64,000 nucleotides of DNA from contig JAJZJW010000002.1 in assembly GCA_021809845.1 (NCBI GenBank), positions 124,001-188,000 of the forward strand, in the 5' to 3' direction. A program made the position numbers and the translations under genes. Source of the stretch: a bacterium (GTDB lineage: Bacteria; SZUA-79; Acidulodesulfobacterales; Acidulodesulfobacteraceae). The notes below the pieces were generated by a model, which did not search any database, was not told the origin of the DNA, and saw only the letters and a list, made by a program, of their open reading frames with translations. Positions 26,097 through 35,531 of the stretch are shown in pieces. How positions within the stretch are numbered: the first letter of the stretch is position 1; each line of letters begins with the position of its first letter.

Positions 26097-27401
26097 CTAG
26101 AACAATTCCGCAAGCAGCAATTCGGCAAGTTCAGTTTTATTCATCCTTCCAAATTTTTTTATTTCAAAGGGATGACTGTAATTTTCAATTGATTTTTGGT
26201 CGGCTTCATCGCGGTTTTCATTAGTTTCAGCCATGTTGAATTCCGATGTTTTTTTTATCAGATAGCCTTCGCTTTCGTCGCTTCCTATTATATTTTTTGA
26301 AATATCATTTACGAAAATATAATCTAATGATTTTTCTTTAAACTTTTTTTGCGCATTTTCAATTATATTGTCTGTTTCAGCTGCAAATCCAAAAACTATC
26401 TGAGTGCGTTGTTTATTTTTTGCGATAAGTTTAAGAATATCTTCGTTTTTAATAAGGTTTAGCTGCATACCTGCGGTATATTCAGAACTTATATCTTCTT
26501 TTTTAATCTTAAAAGCACTTTTCTCTTTTACTCCGAAATCGGAAACTGCCGCCGCCATAATCAATATATTATTATTTGGAAATTCTTTTAAAACACCGTC
26601 TTTTAAATCACTAAAACTCTGTTTCTTAATCAATTTTATTTTTTTGCTTATATATAAACATGAAAAATCTATATTGCACCCGAGCAGAGTGACTTCTGCC
26701 CCCTCCTTGACCGCTTCGTTGGCAATGGCAATGCCCATTTTTCCGCTTGAAGCGTTAGATATGAATCGCACAGGGTCAATATATTCCCTTGTTCCGCCTG
26801 CCGTAATCAAAATTTTTTTGCCTTTTAATCTATTATTTTTAAATACGCTTTCTATTTCAAAAATAATATCGGCAATTTCAGGAAATTTTCCTTCCCCAAA
26901 ATCGCCGCAGGCGAGCTCTCCTGAAGCGGGAGATACAAAAAAATATTTTTTTAGGGACATTTCTCTTATATTTCTCTGCAAAATTTCATTTGAATACATT
27001 TTACCATTCATTGCCGGGATTATTACACACGGCTTGTCGCCGGATGCAGAAACTGTGAGTGTTATTAAAGAATCTGCTATACCGCAGGCAATCTTGTTTA
27101 TAGTATTGTATGTGGCGGGCGCGATAACTATGACATCCGCTGTTTTTACAAGTTCTATATGCGCAAGTGGAATTTCAAAAGCATCATCGCTATATACCTC
27201 TTCTCCGAAGGATTTAAATATGTATGAAGAAATAAACTTTGAAGCCGATGAACTAAGGATTATAACGACTGAGGCGCCTTCTTTTTTTAAGACCCTGTAT
27301 AGCTCAACTGCTTTATAGCTTGCTATTGAACCTGTAATGCACAAAAGAATTTTTTTGTTTTTTAAGAACATGTTTTGTATCGTGTTGTCATACCATATCA
27401 T
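26097..27401 (-). CDS. coaBC: Phosphopantothenoylcysteine decarboxylase / phosphopantothenate-cysteine ligase
   Basis: Two successive coenzyme A steps. Residues about 12-185 form the FMN-binding CoaC decarboxylase ([37 protein letters not shown]). About 195-434 form CoaB ([33 protein letters not shown]). A Glu/Asn-rich insert sits near residues 385-412 ([11 protein letters not shown]). CoaB uses cysteine, the product of the sulfur cluster next door. Start at 27401; a second ATG at residue 11 (MFLKNKK) fits homologues better. Confidence 0.96.
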   Translation of the reverse strand: [434 protein letters not shown]

Positions 27402-27449
27402 ATTATAATATTATATAAATATGAAACAATTAATATCATAGCCCAGAAA

Positions 27450-28088
27450 TCATATAAGATAAGGATTGTTTTTTTTCTCAGAACCTATAGTCGTTTCCCT
27501 GCCATGACCTGGAAATACAGTAATATCGTCATTTAATTTAAAAAGTTTATTTTTAATAGAGCTGATTATTTTGTCCGAATCTCCGCCGAAAAGATCCGTT
27601 CTTCCTATAGTTTGTTTAAATAAAGTATCTCCGCTGAAAAGAATTTGATTATTTACAAGAAACGAGGTACTTCCCGGAGAATGTCCGGGCGTAAAGATTG
27701 TTCTGACAGTGATGTCGCCTACGTTTATTTCTTCATTTTCATCTAATTTTTTATCTATCGAAATAGCCTCACCTGAAAAATCGAATCCCAAATAATCCGC
27801 CTGTTCTTTTAAATTATCAATAATAGACTGTTCATTTTCATTTGCATAAAAAGGAATATTGTATTTTTTTTTAAAATAGTTCACCATAGCTACATGGTCA
27901 ATATGGCAATGGGTGTTTAATATAAATTGCAGATTAATATCATTTTCTTTAATCAAATTATCAATTTTAGTTTCCTGTCCTCCGGGGTCGATAATAAATC
28001 CGGCTCTTTCACGGTTTTCATTGTCATAAACAAGATAAGTATTTACTTCAAAAGGCCCTGACGGAATTGTAAAATATTTTACAGACAA
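27450..28088 (-). CDS. Metallo-beta-lactamase fold hydrolase (glyoxalase II-like)
   Basis: A 212-residue MBL hydrolase with the THCHIDHV zinc motif, the later FTPGHSPGS histidine, LFSGDTLF and the closing FPGHGRETTIG. This set matches the small glyoxalase-II-like or YcbL group, which hydrolyse thioesters; the substrate is not evident. It has no C-terminal glutathione-binding domain. Confidence 0.9.
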   Translation of the reverse strand: MSVKYFTIPSGPFEVNTYLVYDNENRERAGFIIDPGGQETKIDNLIKENDINLQFILNTHCHIDHVAMVNYFKKKYNIPFYANENEQSIIDNLKEQADYLGFDFSGEAISIDKKLDENEEINVGDITVRTIFTPGHSPGSTSFLVNNQILFSGDTLFKQTIGRTDLFGGDSDKIISSIKNKLFKLNDDITVFPGHGRETTIGSEKKNNPYLI

Positions 28089-28171
28089 TCTTTTAATCTC
28101 CTTTAATTAGTTAACTTTATAACAAATTTGCAAAACTTTTTTATTTTTATTATATTTTATTATAGCATTTT

Positions 28172-29740
28172 TTATTTATTTAAATAGGCTTTGAACGAAT
28201 TAATTAATAAATTTAATGCCTCAGGCGTATCTGCTTCTCCGTAAATTCTCATAACTTCTTCTGTTCCTGAAAGTCTTGCCAGCAGCCACGCATCATCTTC
28301 AAAAAAAATTTTATACCCGTCAACAAAACTTTTATTTATTACCTTTTTCCCTTCAAAAATTGAAGGAAATGATGCCATTTTCCTGTCTATTGTCGCTTTA
28401 AACTTCTCCCTATTAACAACTTCGTTAATACGCTTAGTAAAAATAGGACCGAATTCTTCTAATAATTCTTTAACTAAACTATTTAGCGGTTTTTTATAAA
28501 AAGAAAGCATCTCTAGAACTAACAGGCATGTAAATATGCCGTCTTTATCTGGCACATGGTCTATAACGGTAAGCCCTGACGATTCTTCGCCCGCCATTAT
28601 AACTTTTTTTTCGGAAATTAATTTTCCAAGATATTTAAATCCAACAGGGGTCTCCTGAATTTTAAAACCGTATTTTCTCGCAACCCTGTCAATAAGCGCC
28701 GAGGTAGCAACACTTCTTGCAGCATCGCCTTTTATATTCTTCCCTGAAATATAGTAATTATAAAGCATTGGCAAAATAATATTAGGTTCAACGAATCTGC
28801 CTTCTTCATCAATAATCCCATATCTGTCCGCATCACCGTCTGTAGCAAGTCCAAATGCTATTTTTTTATTCTTTCCGTCGCTATTATTATTATTTTTATC
28901 ATTATATTCTTTAATTCTTGCTTTAAGGTCGGCTAAATTTTTATCGGACGGATCGGGTGCCTTTCCCGCTCCAAAAAAGGCATCTCTCTGTGAATTTAAT
29001 ATGTCAAAATCTATGCCGTTTTTTTTTAACAACTTGTCTATTACGCCGCTGGAAGTACCGTGCATAGGATTCACAATGATATAAATATTGCTGCTGTTAG
29101 ATTTTATCAGATTAAAATCGATTTTATCTTCTATAAGGCTGATATAATAATCAATAAAACTTACTTCTTTTAATAAAGATTTATCCTTTGCTTCATCAAA
29201 TTCAGTAAATTTATAATGCGGATTTTTTAGCAGTTTATTTGATTTATCGGTAATAATTTTGGTATCTTCAGGAAGAGCAGGTCCTCCCCAGTCAGGCGAA
29301 AATTTAACCCCGTTATAATTGTACGGATTATGGCTTGCGGTAATATTAATAGCTCCCAGTGCTTTTTCTTTCAATATTGCCGCTGCAAGAACCGGGGTAG
29401 GCGTAAAAGTTTCGCAGTACAATACTCTAAAGCCGTTAGCGCAAAAAACACCGCTTGAGCATTTTGCAAATTCTTCAGATAAAAAACGTGTATCATATCC
29501 TACAAGAACAGTTTTTTCTGCATTATTATCTGCTATAATCGCATGCTCAGTTTTGGTAGCGCCGTTATGTCTGGTTTTAACAATACTTCCGCTCTGTGCA
29601 TCGTCACTATCTGCTATAATATTTACGCCTTTTTCATTTAAAAAATTGCATATTGCCTGGGAAACTATCTTTACATTTTCATAAGTAAAATCATCGGCTA
29701 TTTTTCCTCTCCAGCCAGACGTGCCAAATTCAATCTCCAT
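28172..29740 (-). CDS. Phosphoglucomutase/phosphomannomutase family protein
   Basis: Alpha-D-phosphohexomutase (522 residues). The phosphoserine loop TASHNPYNYNG, metal loop DGDADRYG, sugar loop GEESSG and the C-terminal phosphate loop RLSGTEEVMR are complete, so it should be active. Glucose versus mannose use is not settled by sequence. Insertions occur near residues 43-70 and 280-295 (NDKNNNNSDG). It lies next to the GMP-pyrophosphorylase fusion, consistent with sugar-nucleotide supply for surface polysaccharide. Confidence 0.92.
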   Translation of the reverse strand: MEIEFGTSGWRGKIADDFTYENVKIVSQAICNFLNEKGVNIIADSDDAQSGSIVKTRHNGATKTEHAIIADNNAEKTVLVGYDTRFLSEEFAKCSSGVFCANGFRVLYCETFTPTPVLAAAILKEKALGAINITASHNPYNYNGVKFSPDWGGPALPEDTKIITDKSNKLLKNPHYKFTEFDEAKDKSLLKEVSFIDYYISLIEDKIDFNLIKSNSSNIYIIVNPMHGTSSGVIDKLLKKNGIDFDILNSQRDAFFGAGKAPDPSDKNLADLKARIKEYNDKNNNNSDGKNKKIAFGLATDGDADRYGIIDEEGRFVEPNIILPMLYNYYISGKNIKGDAARSVATSALIDRVARKYGFKIQETPVGFKYLGKLISEKKVIMAGEESSGLTVIDHVPDKDGIFTCLLVLEMLSFYKKPLNSLVKELLEEFGPIFTKRINEVVNREKFKATIDRKMASFPSIFEGKKVINKSFVDGYKIFFEDDAWLLARLSGTEEVMRIYGEADTPEALNLLINSFKAYLNK

Positions 29741-29828
29741 ATTTAACCCTCATATTTAATTTCCATATTTAATTCTCATATTTAATGTCCATATCTATGA
29801 GCCATATTTAATGTCCACATTTAGTCTC
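29741..29828 (-). repeat. Degenerate tandem copies of the gene's start region
   Basis: Upstream of the phosphohexomutase ATG, units of about 17 bp resembling ATGGAAATTAAAT recur roughly five times, echoing the real start ATGGAGATTGAA. Each creates a decoy ATG followed by a near stop. Confidence 0.65.
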
Positions 29829-29948
29829 CATTAAATTAACTTATTGCAACCCTATAAATACTTTTTCATCTGCTTAACATTCGGCTTCATACCGTTCGCA
29901 TGTACCATGCCGTACAAGTTCCGTAATTTAATTTGCACGGTGTTAATC

Positions 29949-32468
29949 CTAAGATTGAAAGCTGAATGTTCTTTCGTTTTTCCATTCTTCAATATTGCCC
30001 TTAAATTGTTCTAAAAGCTCAACCGCTTCACCCTTAGTTTTACCTTCCGAGTAAATTTCAAAATACGCTCCCTCCGATGCGGGGGTAGATAAAACCCATC
30101 CATCCGCCTTGAAAAGTTTAATCCCGTCGACAAACAAGGCATCTTCTTCTTTATATTTTTCTATAAATTTTCTCATAATGAAACCTTTTAGTTCCACGGG
30201 ACACGGTACTGTCGCATATTCAAAATAACTTGGCTCAATATATCTCAATTCATTTTTAATCGAAGTGTTTAGCGTTGCCAGCATTTCTAAAAGTTTTATT
30301 GCTGAATACATTCCGTCAAATGCAGGCTGAAACACAGGATGTATATATCCGCCTTCGTTGTCCCCCGCAAAACATATTTGGGAATTTGCAGCTTTTTCCA
30401 TTAAAGCGTTCGAAAAATTTTTTGCCGGAATTACTTCATAAGCATATTCTTTTGCTAATTTGCTTATATTAAACGAAGAATTTATCGGCACAGAAATAAT
30501 TTTATTCTGATTTTCCGTTTTCATAACTAAAAGACTCATGAGCGAAAGGGCAGTATTTCCGTCAATTATATCACCGTTTTCATCACATATAAAAATTTTT
30601 TCTCCGCCGTTATCCATAAAGATACCTATATCGGCATTGATTGACCTTACAATACCGGAAAGATCTTTTAGCGATTTTTTAAATTCTTCGTCGCTTTTGG
30701 TTATTTTAGTCTGGTCAAGATTAGCGTTTAGATGAACGGATTCAACACCCAATTTGCCTATTATCGCCGGAAATATTTTGCTGGAAGAGCCGTAGGAATA
30801 ATCTATAACTATTTTAAAATTCCTTTTAGCAATCTTTTCCACATCTATTGTTTTTAAAAATCCGTCGGTATAATATTCCGTACCGTGCGTAGGATAAAAA
30901 ATCTCTCCTGTTTCTTCAGCGCCCACTCTTGTAAAATCTTCTCTGAAAAACAACCTCTCTATCTTTTGTTCATTTGCAAGGGAAAGGTCTAACCCCTCGG
31001 AATGAAAAAATTTGATATTTATAAGTTTTTTGTCAAAGGGATGTTTCCTTACATGAATACCGCCGAATGTTTTATATTGTCTTGCTTGATATCTCGCAAT
31101 GGGTATAGGTGTATCGCTAAAATCGTTTACATTAACACCGACAGAAAGAACCCCCGACATCATAGCCCTTGAAAAAAGTCTTGATGCTTTATGACTGTCT
31201 CTTGAAACCGATATTGTCTTAGACTTGCCGATTGATGCGCCAAAAGCGGCACCCAATTTTGAACAAAATTCCGGCGTTATCTCATAATTAGCAAGCCCTG
31301 TAACTCCATACTGACCAAAAATCCTTGCACTCCATTTATCGGACCAGATTAAACTTTCAGAAAGTATAGCGCCGTCTTCCACATTTTTAAATGGCCATAT
31401 TTTAACATTAGGGTTTATAACGGCGTTATTTCCTATTATACATACATCCGAAATAATTCCGCCCGTACCGACAAAGACATTATTCCCCACCCGCGTTTTA
31501 TATCCTAATATAGTTTCCTGTAGTTCGCATGAGCTGCCGATGCGAGAATTTTTGCCAATAACGGAACCGCTTATCAATGTATTTTCTTGTACAATTACGT
31601 TGTCACCTATAACGCAGTTTTTGATTTTGCATTGCTGCATTATTTTAATATTTTTTCCGAATATTGAATTTACAACATCGGAAGTTATATCAATCAATGT
31701 ACCTTCCGCAATATGTACATTTTTTTTTGTTAAATGTCCTCCGTCTATATCAATATCGACCTTGCCTGCAATAATATCAAGGTGACTTTGTCTATATTCC
31801 GAAAGCGTACCTACGTCTTTCCAGTATCCATCGGAAATAAAACCGTACAATTCCATACTATTTTTCATAATAGAAGGGAAAAGTTCTTTAGAAAAATCAA
31901 ATTCCTTTTTTTCAGGAATAAATTTAAATATATTTTTATTTAAAATATAAATCCCGGTATTTATAGTATCGCTAAAAACCTCAGACCATGACGGTTTTTC
32001 AAGAAATTTATTAATTTTACCTTCATTGTCAGTTATGACTATTCCATAAGGGAGTGGATTATCAACCCTTGTCAAAACTATAGTCGCATCAGCATTTTTT
32101 TCTCTATGAAAGTCAATGGGTTTTTGAAGATTAAAATCTGTAATAATATCGGCGCTTATAACCATAAAACTATCTTCTTCAATAAATTTTTCCACATTTT
32201 TAACGCTTCCGGCGGTACCATAATCTTCATCAGCCAGAATGTATTTTATATTCACTCCGAATTTGCTTCCGTCTTTAAAATAACTTGTAATAACTTCAGG
32301 CTGAACATAAAGTAAAACAATAAGGTCTTTAATAGAATATTTTTTTAATAAATTTATTACGTGTTCCATCATAGGTTTGTTGGCGACATGTATCATCGGT
32401 TTAGGAGTGTTATTCGTCAACGGCTTAAGTCTTGTTCCAAAACCTCCTGCCATAATAACAGCTTGCAT
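29949..32468 (-). CDS. Nucleotidyltransferase / left-handed beta-helix / phosphomannomutase-like fusion
   Basis: An 839-residue three-part protein. Residues 1-230 are a sugar-1-phosphate nucleotidyltransferase (MAGGFGTRLKPLT, YGTAGSVKN). About 250-375 are hexapeptide repeats of a left-handed beta-helix. About 380-839 are phosphohexomutase-like. In that last part the active-serine loop reads SRDSHKAS and the metal loop reads MDNGGEK where active mutases have DGDAD, so mutase activity is doubtful. Proteins of this plan are annotated as mannose-1-phosphate guanylyltransferases. Likely role is GDP-mannose or a related sugar nucleotide for LPS or exopolysaccharide. Confidence 0.9.
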   Translation of the reverse strand: MQAVIMAGGFGTRLKPLTNNTPKPMIHVANKPMMEHVINLLKKYSIKDLIVLLYVQPEVITSYFKDGSKFGVNIKYILADEDYGTAGSVKNVEKFIEEDSFMVISADIITDFNLQKPIDFHREKNADATIVLTRVDNPLPYGIVITDNEGKINKFLEKPSWSEVFSDTINTGIYILNKNIFKFIPEKKEFDFSKELFPSIMKNSMELYGFISDGYWKDVGTLSEYRQSHLDIIAGKVDIDIDGGHLTKKNVHIAEGTLIDITSDVVNSIFGKNIKIMQQCKIKNCVIGDNVIVQENTLISGSVIGKNSRIGSSCELQETILGYKTRVGNNVFVGTGGIISDVCIIGNNAVINPNVKIWPFKNVEDGAILSESLIWSDKWSARIFGQYGVTGLANYEITPEFCSKLGAAFGASIGKSKTISVSRDSHKASRLFSRAMMSGVLSVGVNVNDFSDTPIPIARYQARQYKTFGGIHVRKHPFDKKLINIKFFHSEGLDLSLANEQKIERLFFREDFTRVGAEETGEIFYPTHGTEYYTDGFLKTIDVEKIAKRNFKIVIDYSYGSSSKIFPAIIGKLGVESVHLNANLDQTKITKSDEEFKKSLKDLSGIVRSINADIGIFMDNGGEKIFICDENGDIIDGNTALSLMSLLVMKTENQNKIISVPINSSFNISKLAKEYAYEVIPAKNFSNALMEKAANSQICFAGDNEGGYIHPVFQPAFDGMYSAIKLLEMLATLNTSIKNELRYIEPSYFEYATVPCPVELKGFIMRKFIEKYKEEDALFVDGIKLFKADGWVLSTPASEGAYFEIYSEGKTKGEAVELLEQFKGNIEEWKNERTFSFQS

Positions 32469-33019
32469 AGATTAATGTTCCTCCTTTTTTTATGCTTTTT
32501 GATACTTTTTGTTAAAAGTATAATAATGATATTAATTCATATATTAATTAAATAGGCAAGTTAGTTGATGAGCTCATTTTTATGCTTTTTGATAAAAATA
32601 TAATTAATTTTATTTAATTTTATAAATTAAATAGACAAGTCAGTTAATTATAATTATCTATTTAATTAACGAACTAAATGTGATAAGGTAGATATATGAA
32701 ATTGCATAAAACGCGAAATCGTAAAAATCAACATTAAAAAAACATTAAAATTGAAACAGATATTGCATATTAAAGTGCAGCTATTGTAATTAAAATAATT
32801 ATTAAATAAAATTAAATAAAAAAATAAATTTACATATTAAAGTGCAGCTATTGTAATTAAAATAACTATTGCAAGCTTGCTGTCGTTAATGTTCAGACAT
32901 ATTAAATATTAAAACTATAAATCAACATTTAGTACACTTACATATTTTAAATTTATACTTTAAATTATATCTTAAATTATTTAAAAAAAATAACAAATTT
33001 TAAAAATTTTATAAAAATT
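32469..33019. repeat. Repeat-bearing spacer before PAP2
   Basis: No gene. Two sets of two-copy direct repeats: a degenerate one at 32491 and 32581 (period 90; TATGCTTTTTGATA ... AATAGGCAAGT) and one at 32766 and 32833 (period 67; CATATTAAAGTGCAGCTATT...). The rest is A/T. Promoters of the divergent genes on both sides should lie here. Confidence 0.75.
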
Positions 33020-33604
33020 ATGCTTAAATACATACTGCACTTAGATACGTTGCTATTCCTATTTATAAATAATAATTTTCATTTTTCAATGCTTAATGAA
33101 AATATGAGGGCGGTCACGTTTCTCGGAAACGGCTGGGTTGTTTACTGGCTAGTTCTATTATTTGTTTATATTTACAACAAACAAAATTTTAAAAAATCTT
33201 TCTTCTTATTATTTATTACCCAATTGGTTCCAGGCATATTCGATATTATTTTAAAAAGATTGGTAAACAGACCAAGACCCATCGTCGCTATGCATAAATT
33301 GATAGAACAGGGTTTGGTGCATATAGACCTGCTAGGAAGGCATCTTACAGAATATTCTTTCCCTTCGGGTCATTCGACAACAGCTTTTTCATTGGCCGTT
33401 GCTCTTGCTTATTTTTTTCCTAAACATTATAAACTATTTTATATATTAGCCGCAATCGTTGCATTTTCAAGGGTGTATGACGGCGAACATTACCCGCTTG
33501 ATGTAATTGCCGGAGGGATTTTAGGGTATGGTTTTGCCAAACTTGCATTAATAATTTATAAAAGAATTACAAAAACAAGCGGATATAATTTTGAAAAAAA
33601 TTAA
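33020..33604 (+). CDS. PAP2 superfamily phosphatase
   Basis: Integral-membrane acid phosphatase (194 residues, several hydrophobic segments). The three catalytic motifs are present: K-x6-RP (KRLVNRPRP), PSGHS, and SRVYDGEHYPLDV with the catalytic His. Such proteins dephosphorylate undecaprenyl pyrophosphate, phosphatidylglycerol phosphate or lipid A; the substrate is undecided. A possible BacA-independent Und-PP phosphatase. Confidence 0.9.
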   Translation: MLKYILHLDTLLFLFINNNFHFSMLNENMRAVTFLGNGWVVYWLVLLFVYIYNKQNFKKSFFLLFITQLVPGIFDIILKRLVNRPRPIVAMHKLIEQGLVHIDLLGRHLTEYSFPSGHSTTAFSLAVALAYFFPKHYKLFYILAAIVAFSRVYDGEHYPLDVIAGGILGYGFAKLALIIYKRITKTSGYNFEKN

Positions 33605-33967
33605 AATTGACTTTTTTGACGTAATTTTATATTATTAACAATTAACTCATGTTAATTGTGAGCATCTATATTATTTATTATTTTATTTCATTTTATATTG
33701 TATTGTATTATTTTATATTATTTATAGATAGTTTTATTTTGTACTGGTATAAGGCGTGAGCAGCATGCAATTTTGGCAATAAAAAAATAAAGCCGCTTAC
33801 TATTTTTACGTAACATTATTTACTTCATGTCTTTCACTTCACATCTTTCAATAGATGAGAAAACAATTTTTTATTGTTTTGTGTATAGCAAAATAATAAA
33901 ATAATAAATAAATGTACTTTTTGTAGGCTAATTTAACTAATTTTAATAAATAATTAATAATTATACT
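33605..33967. other. Spacer PAP2-secG
   Basis: 363 bp, mostly A/T with many TTATTTTAT-like words. A slightly G/C-richer patch at 33735-33805 has no clear structure. I see no gene. Confidence 0.4.
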
Positions 33968-34444
33968 ATGATTGCTTTTTTAACAGTTGTTCTTATAGTC
34001 TCGGCTATTTTTCTCATTATCGTAATTTTAATGCAGCAGGGTAAAGGTCAGGAAATGGGTGCAGTCTTTGGCGGAAGTTCCCAAACCGTGTTTGGAGCCT
34101 CCGGAGCCGGAAATTTTTTAACCAAAACAACTGCTGTGCTTGCGGTAATTTTTCTTGGTTCGGCATTTTTAATAAGCTATATATCGGCGAAACAGGTTGC
34201 GCCGATATCCATAAAACACTATCTTTCTGCTAAAAAAACATCTGCCGTCGGGAAAAAAAATGAAGCAAAAAAAACCGGCAGTCTCAATATTTCTAAAAAT
34301 AATAAAAAGACTGCGGTTAAAAAAGATGCGGTAAATCATAATGGCAATAGTACTAAAGCTGCTAATGATAGCGCTCCTGTTAAAACGCCTGTAAAAAACG
34401 GCACAGCTAAAGCTAATACTATAAGTCAGGGAATAAAAAAATAG
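33968..34444 (+). CDS. secG: Protein-export membrane protein SecG with long charged tail
   Basis: Subunit of SecYEG. Residues 1-80 carry the SecG signature: two membrane segments joined by LMQQGKGQEMGAVFGGSSQTVFGASG. After that comes an unusual Lys/Asn/Ala/Thr-rich tail of about 75 residues (KKNEAKKTG, NNKKTAVKK), where most SecG proteins end near 75-110. In many bacteria secG follows tpiA after gap-pgk; here it stands alone with tRNA-Leu behind it. Confidence 0.93.
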   Translation: MIAFLTVVLIVSAIFLIIVILMQQGKGQEMGAVFGGSSQTVFGASGAGNFLTKTTAVLAVIFLGSAFLISYISAKQVAPISIKHYLSAKKTSAVGKKNEAKKTGSLNISKNNKKTAVKKDAVNHNGNSTKAANDSAPVKTPVKNGTAKANTISQGIKK

Positions 34445-34528
34445 TTAAAAAATTGAATTTAATATATAAATATATTATATATATATTAAAATTTAGCTGA
34501 ATTATTATTTATGATTTAATGTGAAACT

Positions 34529-34614
34529 GCCGAAGTGGTGGAACTGGTAGACACGCCATCTTGAGGGGGTGGTGGATTATATCCGTGCCGGTTCGATTCC
34601 GGCCTTCGGCACCA
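34529..34614 (+). tRNA. tRNA-Leu (anticodon GAG)
   Basis: A full cloverleaf of 86 nt with CCA encoded. Acceptor GCCGAAG pairs with CTTCGGC. The anticodon stem CCATC/GGTGG encloses TTGAGGG (anticodon GAG), and there is a long variable arm as in type II tRNAs and GGTTCGATTCC in the T arm. It reads CUC and CUU codons. Confidence 0.97.
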
Positions 34615-34714
34615 CCTTTGAAGTTCAATTATTCAATTAACGAAAAATTTACCTATTTATACTTATTGTTTACAGTTATAATTATATGTTTTGAAAATAT
34701 AACGTAAATACATT

Positions 34715-35368
34715 TTATGATAATAAATCATTTAGCAGTTCATGCTTTAATCGCGGTTCTATAAAAGCGCTATAATTATATTCCGAATGATTGACAACGA
34801 TTGAGCTTTTGTCGAACTCAAATTGTTTTATCTCGTCTTCGTTAAAATGAAATCTTAAAAAATGCACCATCTGAGTTCGGTTCGTTTTATAATCTAATGC
34901 GCTTTGTTTATCAGCTGCGCCTTTAATAACAATAACCTGTTTGTCTGAGTCTTTATTGTCTTTATTTAGCTCATCGTACTGATAATTTTCATGCTTCGGT
35001 CTCATCATATGAAGTTCAACAAAGTCATGAATACCGACTAATTTCGTTATTAGTTTTTTTCTTTCTTCATCATCGGGTATTTCTATAAATAAAGTAAAAG
35101 AAAGTTCATTTTTTTGCGGCAGCAACTCGTTATATATATCAATTTCTTCCTGCATCTTTTCTTCAGAAACAATTCGTTCCGCTCTGAGCATTTCTTGAAT
35201 CTGAAATAATAACGTTTGAAAATTTTCAAACGTTATTAAGAGCTTGTCGCCAATATGGATTTTTCTTTTTTCTTTTAACTGCAAAATGTCTTTTATTCGC
35301 TGTTCTCTTTGTTTTTCATATTCATAAATATTTATAATATCTTTAAGTTCAATTTTTCTCATATTCAT
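34715..35368 (-). CDS. DUF3501 family protein
   Basis: A 217-residue soluble protein matching the DUF3501 pattern: LITFENFQTLLFQIQEMLRAERI, EEEIDIYNELLP, a LVGIHDFVELHM segment and VHFLRFHFNEDEI. Its function is unknown. DUF3501 genes are often found near rubrerythrin and Fe-S proteins of oxidative-stress or C1 metabolism, and here the rubrerythrin gene is directly upstream on the same strand. A small polar insert lies near 133-143. A second ATG two codons in (MRKIEL) is equally possible. Confidence 0.85.
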   Translation of the reverse strand: MNMRKIELKDIINIYEYEKQREQRIKDILQLKEKRKIHIGDKLLITFENFQTLLFQIQEMLRAERIVSEEKMQEEIDIYNELLPQKNELSFTLFIEIPDDEERKKLITKLVGIHDFVELHMMRPKHENYQYDELNKDNKDSDKQVIVIKGAADKQSALDYKTNRTQMVHFLRFHFNEDEIKQFEFDKSSIVVNHSEYNYSAFIEPRLKHELLNDLLS

Positions 35369-35455
35369 CCGTTAACCATTTAAGACAAACTTTTATATTA
35401 TATAATGGTTATCATTGGCTTTAAGCTTAATTTTTCTCATATTTATCCGTTAACC
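35343..35455. repeat. Duplicated 5' end of the DUF3501 gene
   Basis: A 35-bp segment covering the start of the gene (35343-35377: TTCTCATATTCATCCGTTAA) recurs with three changes at 35421-35455, period 78. The copy keeps an ATGAGAAAAATT start but leads nowhere. Confidence 0.85.
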
Positions 35456-35486
35456 TTAATAAGCTTTATATGAAATTTTAAATATT

Positions 35487-35531
35487 ACTTTACTTAAGTT
35501 CACTTTATTTAAGTTCACTTTACTTAAAATT
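35487..35531 (-). repeat. 15-bp tandem repeat at the rubrerythrin stop
   Basis: Three units of a 15-bp motif (ACTTTACTTAAGTTC on the plus strand) start inside the last codons of rubrerythrin and continue past the stop. Each repeats a TAA-like end. Confidence 0.8.

Noticed and set aside
26404-27318. A 304-codon plus-strand frame opposite coaBC
   Set aside because: Antisense to a well-supported enzyme; Ser/Phe-rich translation without motifs.
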